Assembly (NCBI RefSeq): GCF_002028425.1
Contig: NZ_CP020042.1
Span: 6,857,560 to 6,921,559 of the forward strand
Length of the DNA stretch: 64,000 nucleotides
DNA from: Streptomyces katrae
GTDB lineage: Bacteria; Actinomycetota; Actinomycetes; Streptomycetales; Streptomycetaceae
Direction: 5' to 3'
In this document: one piece after another, positions 50,793 to 59,160 of the stretch
Layout: each line of letters starts with the position of its first letter
Position numbering within the stretch: the stretch's first letter is position 1
Translations under genes and position numbers: made by a program
The notes under the pieces: model-generated
The model's input: the letters and a program-made list of their open reading frames with translations, nothing else
What the model was told of the DNA's origin: nothing
Database searches by the model: none

Positions 50793-51704
50793 ATGCCCAG
50801 CTGGCGCACCACCCTGACCCGGGCCGGGATCACCGGCCCCGGGCTGCGGGACGACTACACCCGGGCCGCGCGCGGAGTGCTGCGCCGCGACCCCGCACGG
50901 TTCGTCACCCTGCGCCTGCTGGCCGCACCACCCCTGGTACCCCGGCTCGCCGCGGGCCTGGCCTTCATGAACCTCGTCGACGACGTGGCCGAGACCGGCA
51001 CCCCCGGGCAGCGGACGGCCGGCCTCGCCGCGCTGACCGCCCGCACCACCGAGGCCCTGGAGACCGGCGACAGCCCCGACCCGCTGCTGCGCGCGTACGC
51101 CCACGCCGTCCGCTCCACCGGGCTGCCCGCCCACTGGATCACCCGCTTCCTCGACGGCGCCGCCACCGCCGAGGCAGGGTTCGACGGGTTCGGGACCGAG
51201 GAGGACTTCCAGGCCTACCTCGACGCCTACGCCTGGCCCGGGGTCCTGGTCTTCACCGGACTCCAGTACCAGGGCGGGCCGGACGCCGCTCAGGCAGCCG
51301 GCTGGCGCACCTTCGTGGACGCCGCCCAGCGCGTCGACTTCCTCGCCGACCTGGCCGGCGACCTCGCCGAGGGCCGGCTGTGCCTGCCGCGCGCCCGGCT
51401 CGCCGAGCACTCCGTCACCCGCGCCGACCTCGAAGGCGCCCGCGACACCCCGGCCGTCCGCGCCCTCCTCGCCGCCGAATGCCGGCTCGCCCGCACTGCC
51501 CTGGCCGCCGCCGACGACGGGATCCTCCACCTCACCGAACCCGGACTGCGTCCGGTGGTCGCCGCCATGGCGGAGCTGATGGGCCACCAGCTGGCCGCGG
51601 TGGAGCGGGCCGGGGCGGGCGTGCTGCGCAAGGACGTCGGCTACGGCCTCACGGCCCCGGCCGGCACCCTGCTGCGCGCACTGCGCCGCCGCCGGGCGTG
51701 GTGA
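50793..51704 (+). CDS. Squalene/phytoene synthase-family prenyltransferase
   Basis: The 303-residue protein has both Asp-rich motifs of the family, in altered form: NLVDDVAETG near residue 54 (normally DDxxD) and DFLADLAGDLAEGRLCLP near residue 177 (normally DxxxD with GRxYxP). All conserved acidic residues needed for Mg-diphosphate binding seem present. No other carotenoid or hopanoid genes lie next to it, so it is orphan here. Activity as a head-to-head prenyl synthase is likely but the product is unknown. Confidence 0.8.
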   Translation: MPSWRTTLTRAGITGPGLRDDYTRAARGVLRRDPARFVTLRLLAAPPLVPRLAAGLAFMNLVDDVAETGTPGQRTAGLAALTARTTEALETGDSPDPLLRAYAHAVRSTGLPAHWITRFLDGAATAEAGFDGFGTEEDFQAYLDAYAWPGVLVFTGLQYQGGPDAAQAAGWRTFVDAAQRVDFLADLAGDLAEGRLCLPRARLAEHSVTRADLEGARDTPAVRALLAAECRLARTALAAADDGILHLTEPGLRPVVAAMAELMGHQLAAVERAGAGVLRKDVGYGLTAPAGTLLRALRRRRAW

Positions 51705-51774
51705 CATTCGTACTGCCCGGGACCGTACGGGCGGCTCTGCCACCGGCCCCGTCCCGGTCCCTAACGTGGTGGTC

Positions 51775-53085
51775 ATGACAGAACAGCTCTCCCCGCCGGC
51801 CCTCCTCCCGGACGGCGCGGTGGTGGAACGGGAAGCGGGAACGGACATGCGGGAACAGTGCCGGAGCAAGGCCGACTGGAAGGCCGAGTGGAAGGCCGAG
51901 TGGCCCGCCCGCAAGGCCGCGTGGCGCGCGTCCGAGAAGGCCCGCAAGGCGCGTGGTGACGCCCCCGACTACGGCCGCGGCCCCATGGGCCCGCCCAACG
52001 CCTTCGCCCTCCTGCCCTGGCTGCTTCTCGGCATGGGCGCCGTCTCCAACCTGGTCCACGGCCAGACACCCAACCCGTGGATCGGGGTCCTGGGCCTGCT
52101 GGCCTTCAACTCCCTCTACGTCACCCTGGCGTTCCGGGCCTTCGACCAGCGCGCCCGGCAGGCGCCCGCCACCCGCTGGTGCCTGGTCGCCCTCGGCGCC
52201 GTCACCTGCACCCTGGCCGGCGCGTACGGGGACAGCTGGCTGCTGTTCTTCCCGCTGCTGGGCCTGGCCGCGGGCGCGGTGATCCGGGGCCGGCGGCTCG
52301 CCCAGGTGATGTTCGCCATCAGCGCCCTCGCCGGGGTGATCGGGGAAATGCGGGAGGGCTGGGACGCCATCGGCATCGTCTACGGGACCTTCCTGTCCGG
52401 CATGGTCACCGCGTCCATCCTCGCCCTGTCCGAGACCGTGCGGGAGCTGCGCGACACCCGCCAGGAGCTGGCCCGGGCCGCGGTGGACCAGGAGCGGCTG
52501 CGCTTCTCCCGCGACCTGCACGACCTGCTCGGCCACACCCTCTCGGTGATCGTCGTGAAGTCGGAGGCTGCCCGGCGCATCGCCCCCCGCGACATGGAGG
52601 CCGCCATCGGCCAGGTCCGCGACATCGAGACCGTCGGCCGCCAGGCCCTCACCGAGATCCGGGAAGCCGTCACCGGCTACCGGGAGGCCAGCCTGGCCGC
52701 CGAACTGGACCGGGCCCGGGTCGCGTTGAGCGCGGCCGGCATCGAGCCCCGGGTACACCGGTCCGGCCCCCCGCTGCCCCCGCAGACCGCCGCCCTGCTG
52801 GGCTGGGTGGTGCGCGAGGCGGCCACCAACGCGGTCCGCCACAGTGGGGCCGCCACCTGCGACATCGAGGTGCAGGGTGCGGCGGAACGGGTCCGGCTGG
52901 TGATCACCGATGACGGCCGGGGCGTAGGCTCGACCCCGCCGGGCAGCGGACTGACCGGCCTCGGAGAACGCCTCGCGGCCGCGGGCGGCACGCTCACCAG
53001 CGGCCCCGTACCGGGCGGCGGCTTCCGGGTCACCGCCGAACTCCCCGTGGAGGCAGGCGCGGAAGGGGACGAGAGGACCGGATGA
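51775..53085 (+). CDS. DesK-like sensor histidine kinase with Trp/Lys-rich N-terminus
   Basis: The 436-residue protein begins with a 75-residue charged cytoplasmic tail containing WKAEWKAEWPARKAAWRAS, an amphipathic repeat. About five membrane helices follow (80-220), then HisKA_3 with the phospho-acceptor His249 in SRDLHDLLGHTLS. The HATPase domain has VVREAATNAVRHSG (N box) and DDGRGVG, then SGLTGLGERLAAAGG (G box). The stop overlaps the response-regulator start (ATGA). It resembles DesK, a membrane-thickness sensor; the signal here is not known. Confidence 0.9.
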   Translation: MTEQLSPPALLPDGAVVEREAGTDMREQCRSKADWKAEWKAEWPARKAAWRASEKARKARGDAPDYGRGPMGPPNAFALLPWLLLGMGAVSNLVHGQTPNPWIGVLGLLAFNSLYVTLAFRAFDQRARQAPATRWCLVALGAVTCTLAGAYGDSWLLFFPLLGLAAGAVIRGRRLAQVMFAISALAGVIGEMREGWDAIGIVYGTFLSGMVTASILALSETVRELRDTRQELARAAVDQERLRFSRDLHDLLGHTLSVIVVKSEAARRIAPRDMEAAIGQVRDIETVGRQALTEIREAVTGYREASLAAELDRARVALSAAGIEPRVHRSGPPLPPQTAALLGWVVREAATNAVRHSGAATCDIEVQGAAERVRLVITDDGRGVGSTPPGSGLTGLGERLAAAGGTLTSGPVPGGGFRVTAELPVEAGAEGDERTG

Positions 53086-53687
53086 TCAGGCTGCTGCTGG
53101 CCGAGGACCAGGGGATGATGCGCGGCGCCCTGGCCCTGCTGCTCGGGCTGGAGGAGGACATCGAGGTCGTGGCGCAGGTGGCCGCCGGGGACGAGATCGT
53201 GCCCGCCGCCCTCGAATCCCGGCCCGACGTGGCCCTCCTCGACATCGAACTCCCGGGGCGCAGCGGCCTCGACGCCGCCGCCGAGCTGCGTACGGCCTGC
53301 CCCGGCACCCGGGTGCTGATCCTGACCACCTTCGGCCGCCCCGGCTACCTGCGCCGGGCGATGGAGGCGGGGGCCGCCGGGTTCCTCGTCAAGGACGGGC
53401 CGGTGGAGGAGCTGGCCGCCGCGGTCCGCCGGGTGCTGGCGGGGGAGACCGTGATCGACCCCGCCCTCGCGGCGGCAGCGCTCAGCGCCGGCCCGAACCC
53501 GCTGACCCCGCGCGAGGCGGACGTGCTGAACGCCGCCGTCGACGGAGCCACGGTCGCCGACATCGCGGCCCGGGTGCACCTGTCGGAGTCGACCGTGCGC
53601 AACTACCTCTCGGCGGCCATCGGCAAGACCGGCACCCGCAACCGCATGGAGGCCGTCCGCGCCGCCCGCCGCCAGGGCTGGCTGTGA
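53082..53687 (+). CDS. NarL/DesR-like response regulator
   Basis: The 201-residue protein has a receiver domain with acidic pocket Glu8-Asp9, phospho-acceptor Asp54 (VALLDIELPGRSG), Thr in LILTTFGR and Lys in FLVKDGP. The LuxR helix-turn-helix follows (LTPREADVLNAAVDGATVADIA, LSESTVRNYLSAAIGKTG). Its ATG overlaps the kinase stop, so it is the cognate partner. Target genes are not visible; the divergent operator of the first two-component system is different. Confidence 0.92.
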   Translation: MIRLLLAEDQGMMRGALALLLGLEEDIEVVAQVAAGDEIVPAALESRPDVALLDIELPGRSGLDAAAELRTACPGTRVLILTTFGRPGYLRRAMEAGAAGFLVKDGPVEELAAAVRRVLAGETVIDPALAAAALSAGPNPLTPREADVLNAAVDGATVADIAARVHLSESTVRNYLSAAIGKTGTRNRMEAVRAARRQGWL

Positions 53688-53814
53688 CCGGCGGCGGGCC
53701 CTCGGGGCCGCCGAGGCCGCTGGGTAGGGTGGGGGCGACACACACCGTCGAACGGAACGCGACCCCCGCGGACGGCGCGGACGGCGCGGACACCGCCGAG
53801 AACGAGGAGCAGAC

Positions 53815-54663
53815 GTGAGCGAGCCGGCGTCCATCGCCCTGCAGCAGGAGATCGCCCGTGACCTGGAGGTCGCCGAGACCTTCGACGCCGAGCGGGAGAT
53901 CGAGCGCCGGGTGGCCTTCCTCGCCGAGCGGCTGACCTCGACCGGTCTGCGCTCCCTCGTCCTCGGCATCAGCGGCGGGGTCGACTCGACCACCGCGGGC
54001 CGGCTGTGCCAGCTCGCCGTCGAGCGGGCCCGCGCGGCCGGGCACGAGGCCCGCTTCCACGCGATGCGGCTGCCCTACGGGGTCCAGGCCGACGAGCACG
54101 ACGCCCAGCTCGCCCTGTCCTTCATCCGCGCCGACCAGGTCCTGACCGTGGACGTCAAGCCGGCGAGCGACGCGGCCCTGGAGGCCGCGCGGGCCGCCGG
54201 GGTGGAGTTCCGCGACGCCCATCACCAGGACTTCGTCCACGGCAACATCAAGGCGCGCCAGCGCATGATCGCCCAGTACGCGGTGGCCGGCGCCCACGAC
54301 GGCCTGGTGGTCGGCACCGACCACGCCGCCGAGGCGGTCTCCGGCTTCTTCACCAAGTTCGGTGACGGGGCGGCCGACCTGGTCCCGCTGACCGGCCTGA
54401 CCAAGCGCCGGGTGCGCGCGGTCGCCGACGCCCTGGGCGCGCCCGCCGAGCTGGTGTGGAAGGTCCCCACCGCCGACCTGGAGACCCTGGACCCGGGCAA
54501 GGCCGACGAGGACGCCCTCGGGGTCACCTACGACGACATCGACGACTTCCTGGAGGGCAAGCCGGTCGACGCGCGGGCCTTCGAGACGATCGTGCGCCGC
54601 TACCGGCTCACCGACCACAAGCGCCGGCTGCCGATCGCCCCGGGGCACCTTCCGGCTCAGTAG
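53815..54663 (+). CDS. nadE: NH3-dependent NAD+ synthetase
   Basis: The 282-residue protein has the PP-loop ATPase motif SGGVDS at residues 53-58 and family blocks AMRLPYGVQADEHDAQLAL, DFVHGNIKARQRMIAQY, VVGTDHAAEAVSGFFTKFGDG and LVPLTGLTKRRVRAV. It catalyses the last step of NAD biosynthesis, using ammonia because no glutaminase domain is attached. GTG at 53815 has GAGGAG upstream. The last codons overlap the convergent LysM gene by 7 bases. Confidence 0.95.
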   Translation: MSEPASIALQQEIARDLEVAETFDAEREIERRVAFLAERLTSTGLRSLVLGISGGVDSTTAGRLCQLAVERARAAGHEARFHAMRLPYGVQADEHDAQLALSFIRADQVLTVDVKPASDAALEAARAAGVEFRDAHHQDFVHGNIKARQRMIAQYAVAGAHDGLVVGTDHAAEAVSGFFTKFGDGAADLVPLTGLTKRRVRAVADALGAPAELVWKVPTADLETLDPGKADEDALGVTYDDIDDFLEGKPVDARAFETIVRRYRLTDHKRRLPIAPGHLPAQ

Positions 54664-55433
54664 GCGCCGTTGACGTTGTCGATCGAGCCGTAGCGGGCGG
54701 CCGCGTAGTTGCAGGCGGCCGTGATGTTCGCGACGGGGTCGTAGGAGTCCATCGCCGTGCCCGGCACGTGGTAGGCCCGGAAGGTCGGGTCGATGACCTG
54801 GAGCAGCCCCTTGGAGGGGATGCCGGCCGCGGCGTTGGAGTCCCAGTTGTTGATGGCGAGGGGGTTGCCGGAGGACTCCCGCATCACGTTGCGGTGGATT
54901 CCGGCGTAGGTGCCGGGGATCCCGTGCGCGGCCATGATGTCCAGCGACTGCCGGATCCAGCCGTCCAGGTTGTTCCCGTACGTCTTCACGGCGGCGGGCG
55001 CCGCGGCGGGCTTGGCGGCGAGGGCGGTGGCCCGGGCGGCGGCGGCCTTCGCGGCCCCGCCCAGCGCCAGCTTGAGGCCCGGGCGGATGACGGACGGGTT
55101 GCTGCCGATGGCCTCGCGGTTGGCGGCGTAGAGGGCCTGCCAGCCGCCGCTCACGGAATGCTCCGCCGCGATCTTCACGAGGGTGTCGCCGCCGACCACG
55201 GAATAGGTCACGGGAGCCGCCGCCTTTTCCGCGGCCGGTTTGGCGGCCGGCTCTCCGGCGGGAAGTGCCACGGTGTGCGCGGCGGGCGCCGCGGCCGGCT
55301 GCGCGACGGCCGCCCCGGCCGTGGTCGCGCTGATCAGGGGGAGGGCGAGGGCCGCTCCGCCCGTGCCGGCGAAGGCCAGCCTGCGGGCGGTCTTGTGCTG
55401 CTTCGGCCGACGGTGCTTACCCGATGCGGGCAT
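54657..55433 (-). CDS. LysM and transglycosylase-type (SLT-like) secreted cell-wall protein
   Basis: The 258-residue protein has a signal peptide (TARRLAFAGTGGAALALPLI), a LysM domain (VTYSVVGGDTLVKIAAEHSV through IRPGLKLAL), an Ala-rich linker and a lytic-transglycosylase-like domain (about 170-258). The last includes GIHRNVMRESSGNPLAINNWDS, with the Glu of RESSGNP as the expected catalytic residue, then GLLQVIDPTFRAYH and ITAACNYAAARYGSI. It should bind and cut peptidoglycan. ATG at 55433 has GAGGAA upstream. It is similar in layout to the Swl/RpfA-type wall hydrolases of streptomycetes. A long structured leader precedes it. Confidence 0.9.
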   Translation of the reverse strand: MPASGKHRRPKQHKTARRLAFAGTGGAALALPLISATTAGAAVAQPAAAPAAHTVALPAGEPAAKPAAEKAAAPVTYSVVGGDTLVKIAAEHSVSGGWQALYAANREAIGSNPSVIRPGLKLALGGAAKAAAARATALAAKPAAAPAAVKTYGNNLDGWIRQSLDIMAAHGIPGTYAGIHRNVMRESSGNPLAINNWDSNAAAGIPSKGLLQVIDPTFRAYHVPGTAMDSYDPVANITAACNYAAARYGSIDNVNGAY

Positions 55434-55836
55434 GGCGCATTTCCTCACGTGGGGGTACGGGAGAGCCCCGGCGGCGGCCGGATTCGGCATTCGGCCGCCG
55501 GGAATGAGGGTGACCGTAGGCGAGCGCGAGGGGCCGAACAAGACGCGAATTCACTCCGGAGATCGACTTCCCGCCGGGCCCCCGGTAAATGACCTTGGAA
55601 AACTTCTCCGGAAATCGAGGTTTTCCTTTCCGGGAAAAGGGAATCGACCCTTCCGGGGAAATTGATGTTGGCCCGGCGGGTGTGGCTCACATCACGGCCC
55701 CGCCGGTCCCCTCGTCCCCTTGCTCATTCCGGCCAATTCGCGGGCCGATGCCGCTGATTGGGGCGACTCGTGCGAGAGTGCTGAATCCCAATGAAAAGGG
55801 AGGAATCGGGCGCGCTTTCGTGGGGCTGCGCCCGGA
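55434..55836 (-). other. Long AT-richer, hairpin-rich leader upstream of the LysM/SLT gene
   Basis: About 400 bases without a gene separate the LysM start (55433) from the DapA-like stop. Base composition is clearly less GC-rich than the rest of the window. Hairpins can be drawn, for example ATTGGG...CCCAAT with an inner CTCG/CGAG (55757-55794), and complementary TTTTCC/GGAAAA tracts around 55618-55640. Several streptomycete wall-hydrolase genes carry c-di-AMP (ydaO) riboswitches in such leaders, but I could not locate the conserved ydaO core here, so no riboswitch is called. Confidence 0.5.
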
Positions 55837-56781
55837 TCAGAGTCCCGCCAGCTCCTTGAGGGCGGCCGTCACCGCCGCCTCGGACGCCGGCAGCATCGGA
55901 AGACGTACGTCGGGCGTCGGGATCCGCCCCTGCGCGTACAGCACCCCCTTGACCACCCCCGGGTTCGGTTCCGCGAAGAGCGCCGCCGAAAGCCGCGCCA
56001 GCCGGTGCCCGAGCACCCGGGCCCGTGCCGCGTCGCCGTCCCGCCAGGCCCCGGCCAGCTCCGCGAACCGCTCCGTCGCCAGGTGCGCCGACGCCAGGAT
56101 CCCGCCCGAGGCCCCGAGGGCGAGCAGCGGGGACGCGTACACGTCGTCCCCGGCCAGCACCGCGAACCCGTCCGGCAGATCACCCAGCAGCGCCACCGTC
56201 TCCTGGTCGATCCCGCCGCCCGCGTACTTCACCCCGGCCACTGCGGGCAGCGAACCCAGCTCCCGCAGCGCCGCCGCGTCCAGCGGCTGCCCTGTCCGGT
56301 ACGGGATGTGATAGACGATCAGCGGAACCGGGCTCGTCCGGGCCAGCCGCGCGAAATGCGCCAGCACCCCCGCCGCCGAGGGCCGGACGAACGCGGGCAC
56401 GGTCACCAGCGCGGCCCGCGCCTCGGGCCACCGCGCCAGCCGCGCCAGCGCGACCTCGCTCGCCCGGGTCCCGCTCGCCCCCGCCCCCACCGTGAGCAGC
56501 GCGCCCCGCTCCCGGCAGACCCGCGCGCAGACGCCGGTGACCAGGTCGCGCTCGTCCTCCTCCAGCGCGGCCGCCTCGGCGGTGGTGCCCAGGGCGACGA
56601 TCCCGGCGGCGCCCGCGTCGATCACCTCGTGCGCCAGGGCCTCCAGGGCCCCGGCGGCGACCTCCCCGCCACGGGTGAAGGGGGTGACGAGCGGGACGTG
56701 GATCCCGTTCAGGGAGAGCCCCGCCGCCGTGTCCGCCGTCCGGCCGGTGTCCTGCTCGGTGTGGTTCGTGTCCTGTCGCAT
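55837..56781 (-). CDS. DapA-family aldolase/synthase
   Basis: The 314-residue protein is a class I aldolase of the dihydrodipicolinate synthase family: GIHVPLVTPFTRGGEV, GIVALGTTAEAAALEEDER (pyruvate-binding T-T), IVYHIPYRTG (the Tyr) and GVKYAGG with the Schiff-base Lys. It may be a genuine DapA or one of the many paralogues acting on other keto acids. ATG at 56781 was chosen over an open extension. It diverges from a LysR gene 71 bases away, so it is probably under its control, unlike a housekeeping dapA. Confidence 0.85.
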   Translation of the reverse strand: MRQDTNHTEQDTGRTADTAAGLSLNGIHVPLVTPFTRGGEVAAGALEALAHEVIDAGAAGIVALGTTAEAAALEEDERDLVTGVCARVCRERGALLTVGAGASGTRASEVALARLARWPEARAALVTVPAFVRPSAAGVLAHFARLARTSPVPLIVYHIPYRTGQPLDAAALRELGSLPAVAGVKYAGGGIDQETVALLGDLPDGFAVLAGDDVYASPLLALGASGGILASAHLATERFAELAGAWRDGDAARARVLGHRLARLSAALFAEPNPGVVKGVLYAQGRIPTPDVRLPMLPASEAAVTAALKELAGL

Positions 56782-56828
56782 GCGTAAGAGCGTCGCCCGC
56801 CCCGAGCGCCGAATCCAGTTCACGTTCC

Positions 56829-56843
56829 TTACGTGATCCGTAA
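56829..56843. promoter_or_regulatory. LysR box TTACG-N5-CGTAA
   Basis: TTACGTGATCCGTAA is a perfect 5-bp dyad with a 5-base centre and the T-N11-A form of LysR sites. It lies between the divergent DapA-like and LysR genes, 9 bases before the LysR ATG. Confidence 0.75.
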
Positions 56844-56852
56844 GCTGAGCCG

Positions 56853-57875
56853 ATGCTCGACGTACGCCGTCTGCGGCTCCTGCGCGAACTCGCCCGCCGC
56901 GGCACCATCGCCGCCGTGGCCGAAGCCCTTGCCTACAGCCCCTCCGCCGTCTCCCAGCAACTCGCCGTCCTGGAACGCGAGGCCGGACTGCCCCTGCTGG
57001 AGCGCACCGGCCGCCGGGTCCGGCTCACCCCGGCCGCCCAGAACCTGGTGGGGCACGCCGAGGCGGTCCTGAAGCGGCTCGAACAGGCCGACGCCGAGCT
57101 CGCCGAGGCCCGCAGCGGCCTCGCCGGGGTGCTGCGCATCGGGGCCTTCCCCACCGCCACCCGCGCCCTCGTCCCCGCCGCCCTCCTCCACCTGGCCCGG
57201 CGCCATCCGGCGCTGGAGCCGATGGTCCACGAGACCGACCCTGCGGCGGTCGCGCACGCGCTGCGGGCCGGGGAGCTGGACGTGGCCCTGGTCCACGAGT
57301 ACGACTTCGTCCCCGCGCCCCCCGAGCCGGGGCTGGACACCCGGCCGCTGTACGGGGAGGCGATGTACCTGGCGGCCCCGGCGACGACGGCCCGGCCGGG
57401 CCCGCAGCCGGAGCCGGCCCCGGGGGCGGCTCCGGCTCCGGAAGCGGACACGCACCCGCGGCCGGACCCCGCGCCCGCACCGGCCGCGCCCGCCCCGGCC
57501 CCCGACCAGGGCGCGGTGCTGCGGGCCCACCGGGACGCGCCCTGGATCACCGCCACCCCCGGCACCCTCTGCCACGCCATGACCCTGCGCGCCTGCCAGG
57601 CCGCCGGGTTCACCCCGCGCGTCCGCCACCGCATCGACGAGTTCGCCACCGTCCTCGCGCTGGTCGCCGCCGGACAGGGAGTGGCCGTCGTACCGCAGCT
57701 CGGGATGACCGGCCCCCCGGACCCCGCCGTCGCGCTGACCCGCCTCCACATGGAACGCCGCACCAAGATCGCCTTCCGCAGCGGGGCCGGCGCCCATCCC
57801 GCCGTGGCCGCCTTCGCGGCCTCCCTCCGGGCCGCCGTACCGCGGGATCTGGCCGAGTCGCCCGCCGGTGGGTGA
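56853..57875 (+). CDS. LysR-family regulator with Pro/Ala-rich insertion
   Basis: The 340-residue protein has the LysR helix-turn-helix ([22 protein letters not shown]) and effector domain ([21 protein letters not shown], and later [21 protein letters not shown]). Between effector strands, about residues 176-217 are an insertion made of Pro, Ala, Glu and Gly. The usual length is near 300, so the insert accounts for the excess. It is probably a surface loop and the fold should remain intact. Control of the divergent DapA-like gene is inferred from the dyad between them. Confidence 0.88.
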   Translation: MLDVRRLRLLRELARRGTIAAVAEALAYSPSAVSQQLAVLEREAGLPLLERTGRRVRLTPAAQNLVGHAEAVLKRLEQADAELAEARSGLAGVLRIGAFPTATRALVPAALLHLARRHPALEPMVHETDPAAVAHALRAGELDVALVHEYDFVPAPPEPGLDTRPLYGEAMYLAAPATTARPGPQPEPAPGAAPAPEADTHPRPDPAPAPAAPAPAPDQGAVLRAHRDAPWITATPGTLCHAMTLRACQAAGFTPRVRHRIDEFATVLALVAAGQGVAVVPQLGMTGPPDPAVALTRLHMERRTKIAFRSGAGAHPAVAAFAASLRAAVPRDLAESPAGG

Positions 57876-57960
57876 CACAGCTCGTGACACAACTCCCGTA
57901 CCGCGTCCCGCCCGTGTACGTTCGGTGATCCAGACCGATCCGATCAGAACGGGGTACGAC

Positions 57961-59046
57961 GTGACACATCGCGTACGAGGAGTCATCGCGCGGAGCAAGG
58001 GCGCACCGGTGGAGACGACCACGATCCTCGTGCCCGACCCGGGGCCGGGCGAAGCCCTGGTCAAGGTCCAGGCCTGCGGGGTCTGTCACACCGACCTGCA
58101 CTACCGCGAGGGCGGCATCAACGACGAGTTCCCCTTCCTCCTCGGCCACGAGGCGGCCGGCGTCGTCGAGTCCGTCGGCCCCGGCGTCACCTCCGTCGCC
58201 CCCGGCGACTTCGTCGTCCTCAACTGGCGCGCGGTGTGCGGCACCTGCCGGGCCTGCAAGCGCGGACGCCCCTGGTACTGCTTCGCCACGCACAACGCCA
58301 CCCAGCCCATGACCCTGGAGGACGGCACCCCGCTCTCCCCGGCGCTGGGCATCGGGGCCTTCGCGGAGAAGACCCTCGTCGCCGCCGGCCAGTGCACCAA
58401 GGTCGACCCGGCCGCCTCGCCCGCCGCCGCCGGGCTCCTGGGCTGCGGGGTGATGGCCGGCCTCGGCGCCGCCCTGAACACCGGCAACGTCGGACGCGGC
58501 GACTCGGTGGCCGTCATCGGCTGCGGGGGAGTGGGCAACGCGGCGGTCGCCGGCGCCCGGCTGGCCGGCGCATCGAAGATCATCGCCGTGGACCTGGACG
58601 ACCGGAAGCTGGAGTGGGCGCGCGGACTCGGCGCCACCCACACCGTCAACGGGCGCGCGCAGGACGTGGTCAAGGCGATCCAGGAGCTGACCGGCGGCAA
58701 CGGCGCCGACGTCGTCATCGAGGCCGTCGGCCGCCCCGAGACCTACCAGCAGGCCTTCTACGCCCGGGACCTGGCCGGAACCGTGGTCCTGGTCGGCGTT
58801 CCCACACCGGAGATGAAGCTCGAACTCCCGCTCCTCGACGTCTTCGGCCGCGGCGGCGCCCTGAAGTCCTCCTGGTACGGCGACTGCCTGCCCGAACGGG
58901 ACTTCCCCCTGCTGATCGACCTCTACCTCCAGGGCCGGCTCGACCTCGACGCCTTCGTCTCCGAGACCATCCCGCTCGACGGGGTCGAGGAGGCCTTCGC
59001 CCGCATGGAGCGCGGCGAGGTGCTGCGCTCGGTGGTGCAGTTCTGA
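57961..59046 (+). CDS. S-(hydroxymethyl)mycothiol dehydrogenase (mycothiol-dependent formaldehyde dehydrogenase)
   Basis: The 361-residue protein is a zinc-dependent class III alcohol dehydrogenase. Catalytic zinc ligands are Cys39 in QACGVCHTD and GHE in [10 protein letters not shown]. The structural zinc has four Cys in [16 protein letters not shown]. The NAD site is [17 protein letters not shown]. Length and sequence such as [12 protein letters not shown] and [15 protein letters not shown] agree with the mycothiol-specific subfamily (MscR type), which detoxifies formaldehyde and S-nitrosomycothiol. GTG at 57961 has GGGG upstream. An in-frame extension to 57868 is open but is not needed. 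Confidence 0.88.
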   Translation: MTHRVRGVIARSKGAPVETTTILVPDPGPGEALVKVQACGVCHTDLHYREGGINDEFPFLLGHEAAGVVESVGPGVTSVAPGDFVVLNWRAVCGTCRACKRGRPWYCFATHNATQPMTLEDGTPLSPALGIGAFAEKTLVAAGQCTKVDPAASPAAAGLLGCGVMAGLGAALNTGNVGRGDSVAVIGCGGVGNAAVAGARLAGASKIIAVDLDDRKLEWARGLGATHTVNGRAQDVVKAIQELTGGNGADVVIEAVGRPETYQQAFYARDLAGTVVLVGVPTPEMKLELPLLDVFGRGGALKSSWYGDCLPERDFPLLIDLYLQGRLDLDAFVSETIPLDGVEEAFARMERGEVLRSVVQF

Positions 59047-59160
59047 GCGGGTGACCCGCGGAAGGTTCCGTAGACTCGGCCGGACCACACCTCCGCCCAC
59101 CCCGGCCGCGACCCGGCCGGGGCCGGGGCGGGGCCCGCACCCAGACCCCAGGGGCCGTCC

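Noticed and set aside
50793..51704. Start of a terpenoid or carotenoid biosynthetic cluster
   Set aside because: Only the single prenyl synthase is present; no desaturase, cyclase or diphosphate synthase lies nearby.
55434..55836. ydaO (c-di-AMP) riboswitch
   Set aside because: Suspected from the gene type, but the conserved core sequences were not found on the coding strand.
57872..57968. Three GTGACACA copies near the formaldehyde dehydrogenase start
   Set aside because: One copy is the start codon region itself and spacing is irregular; likely chance.
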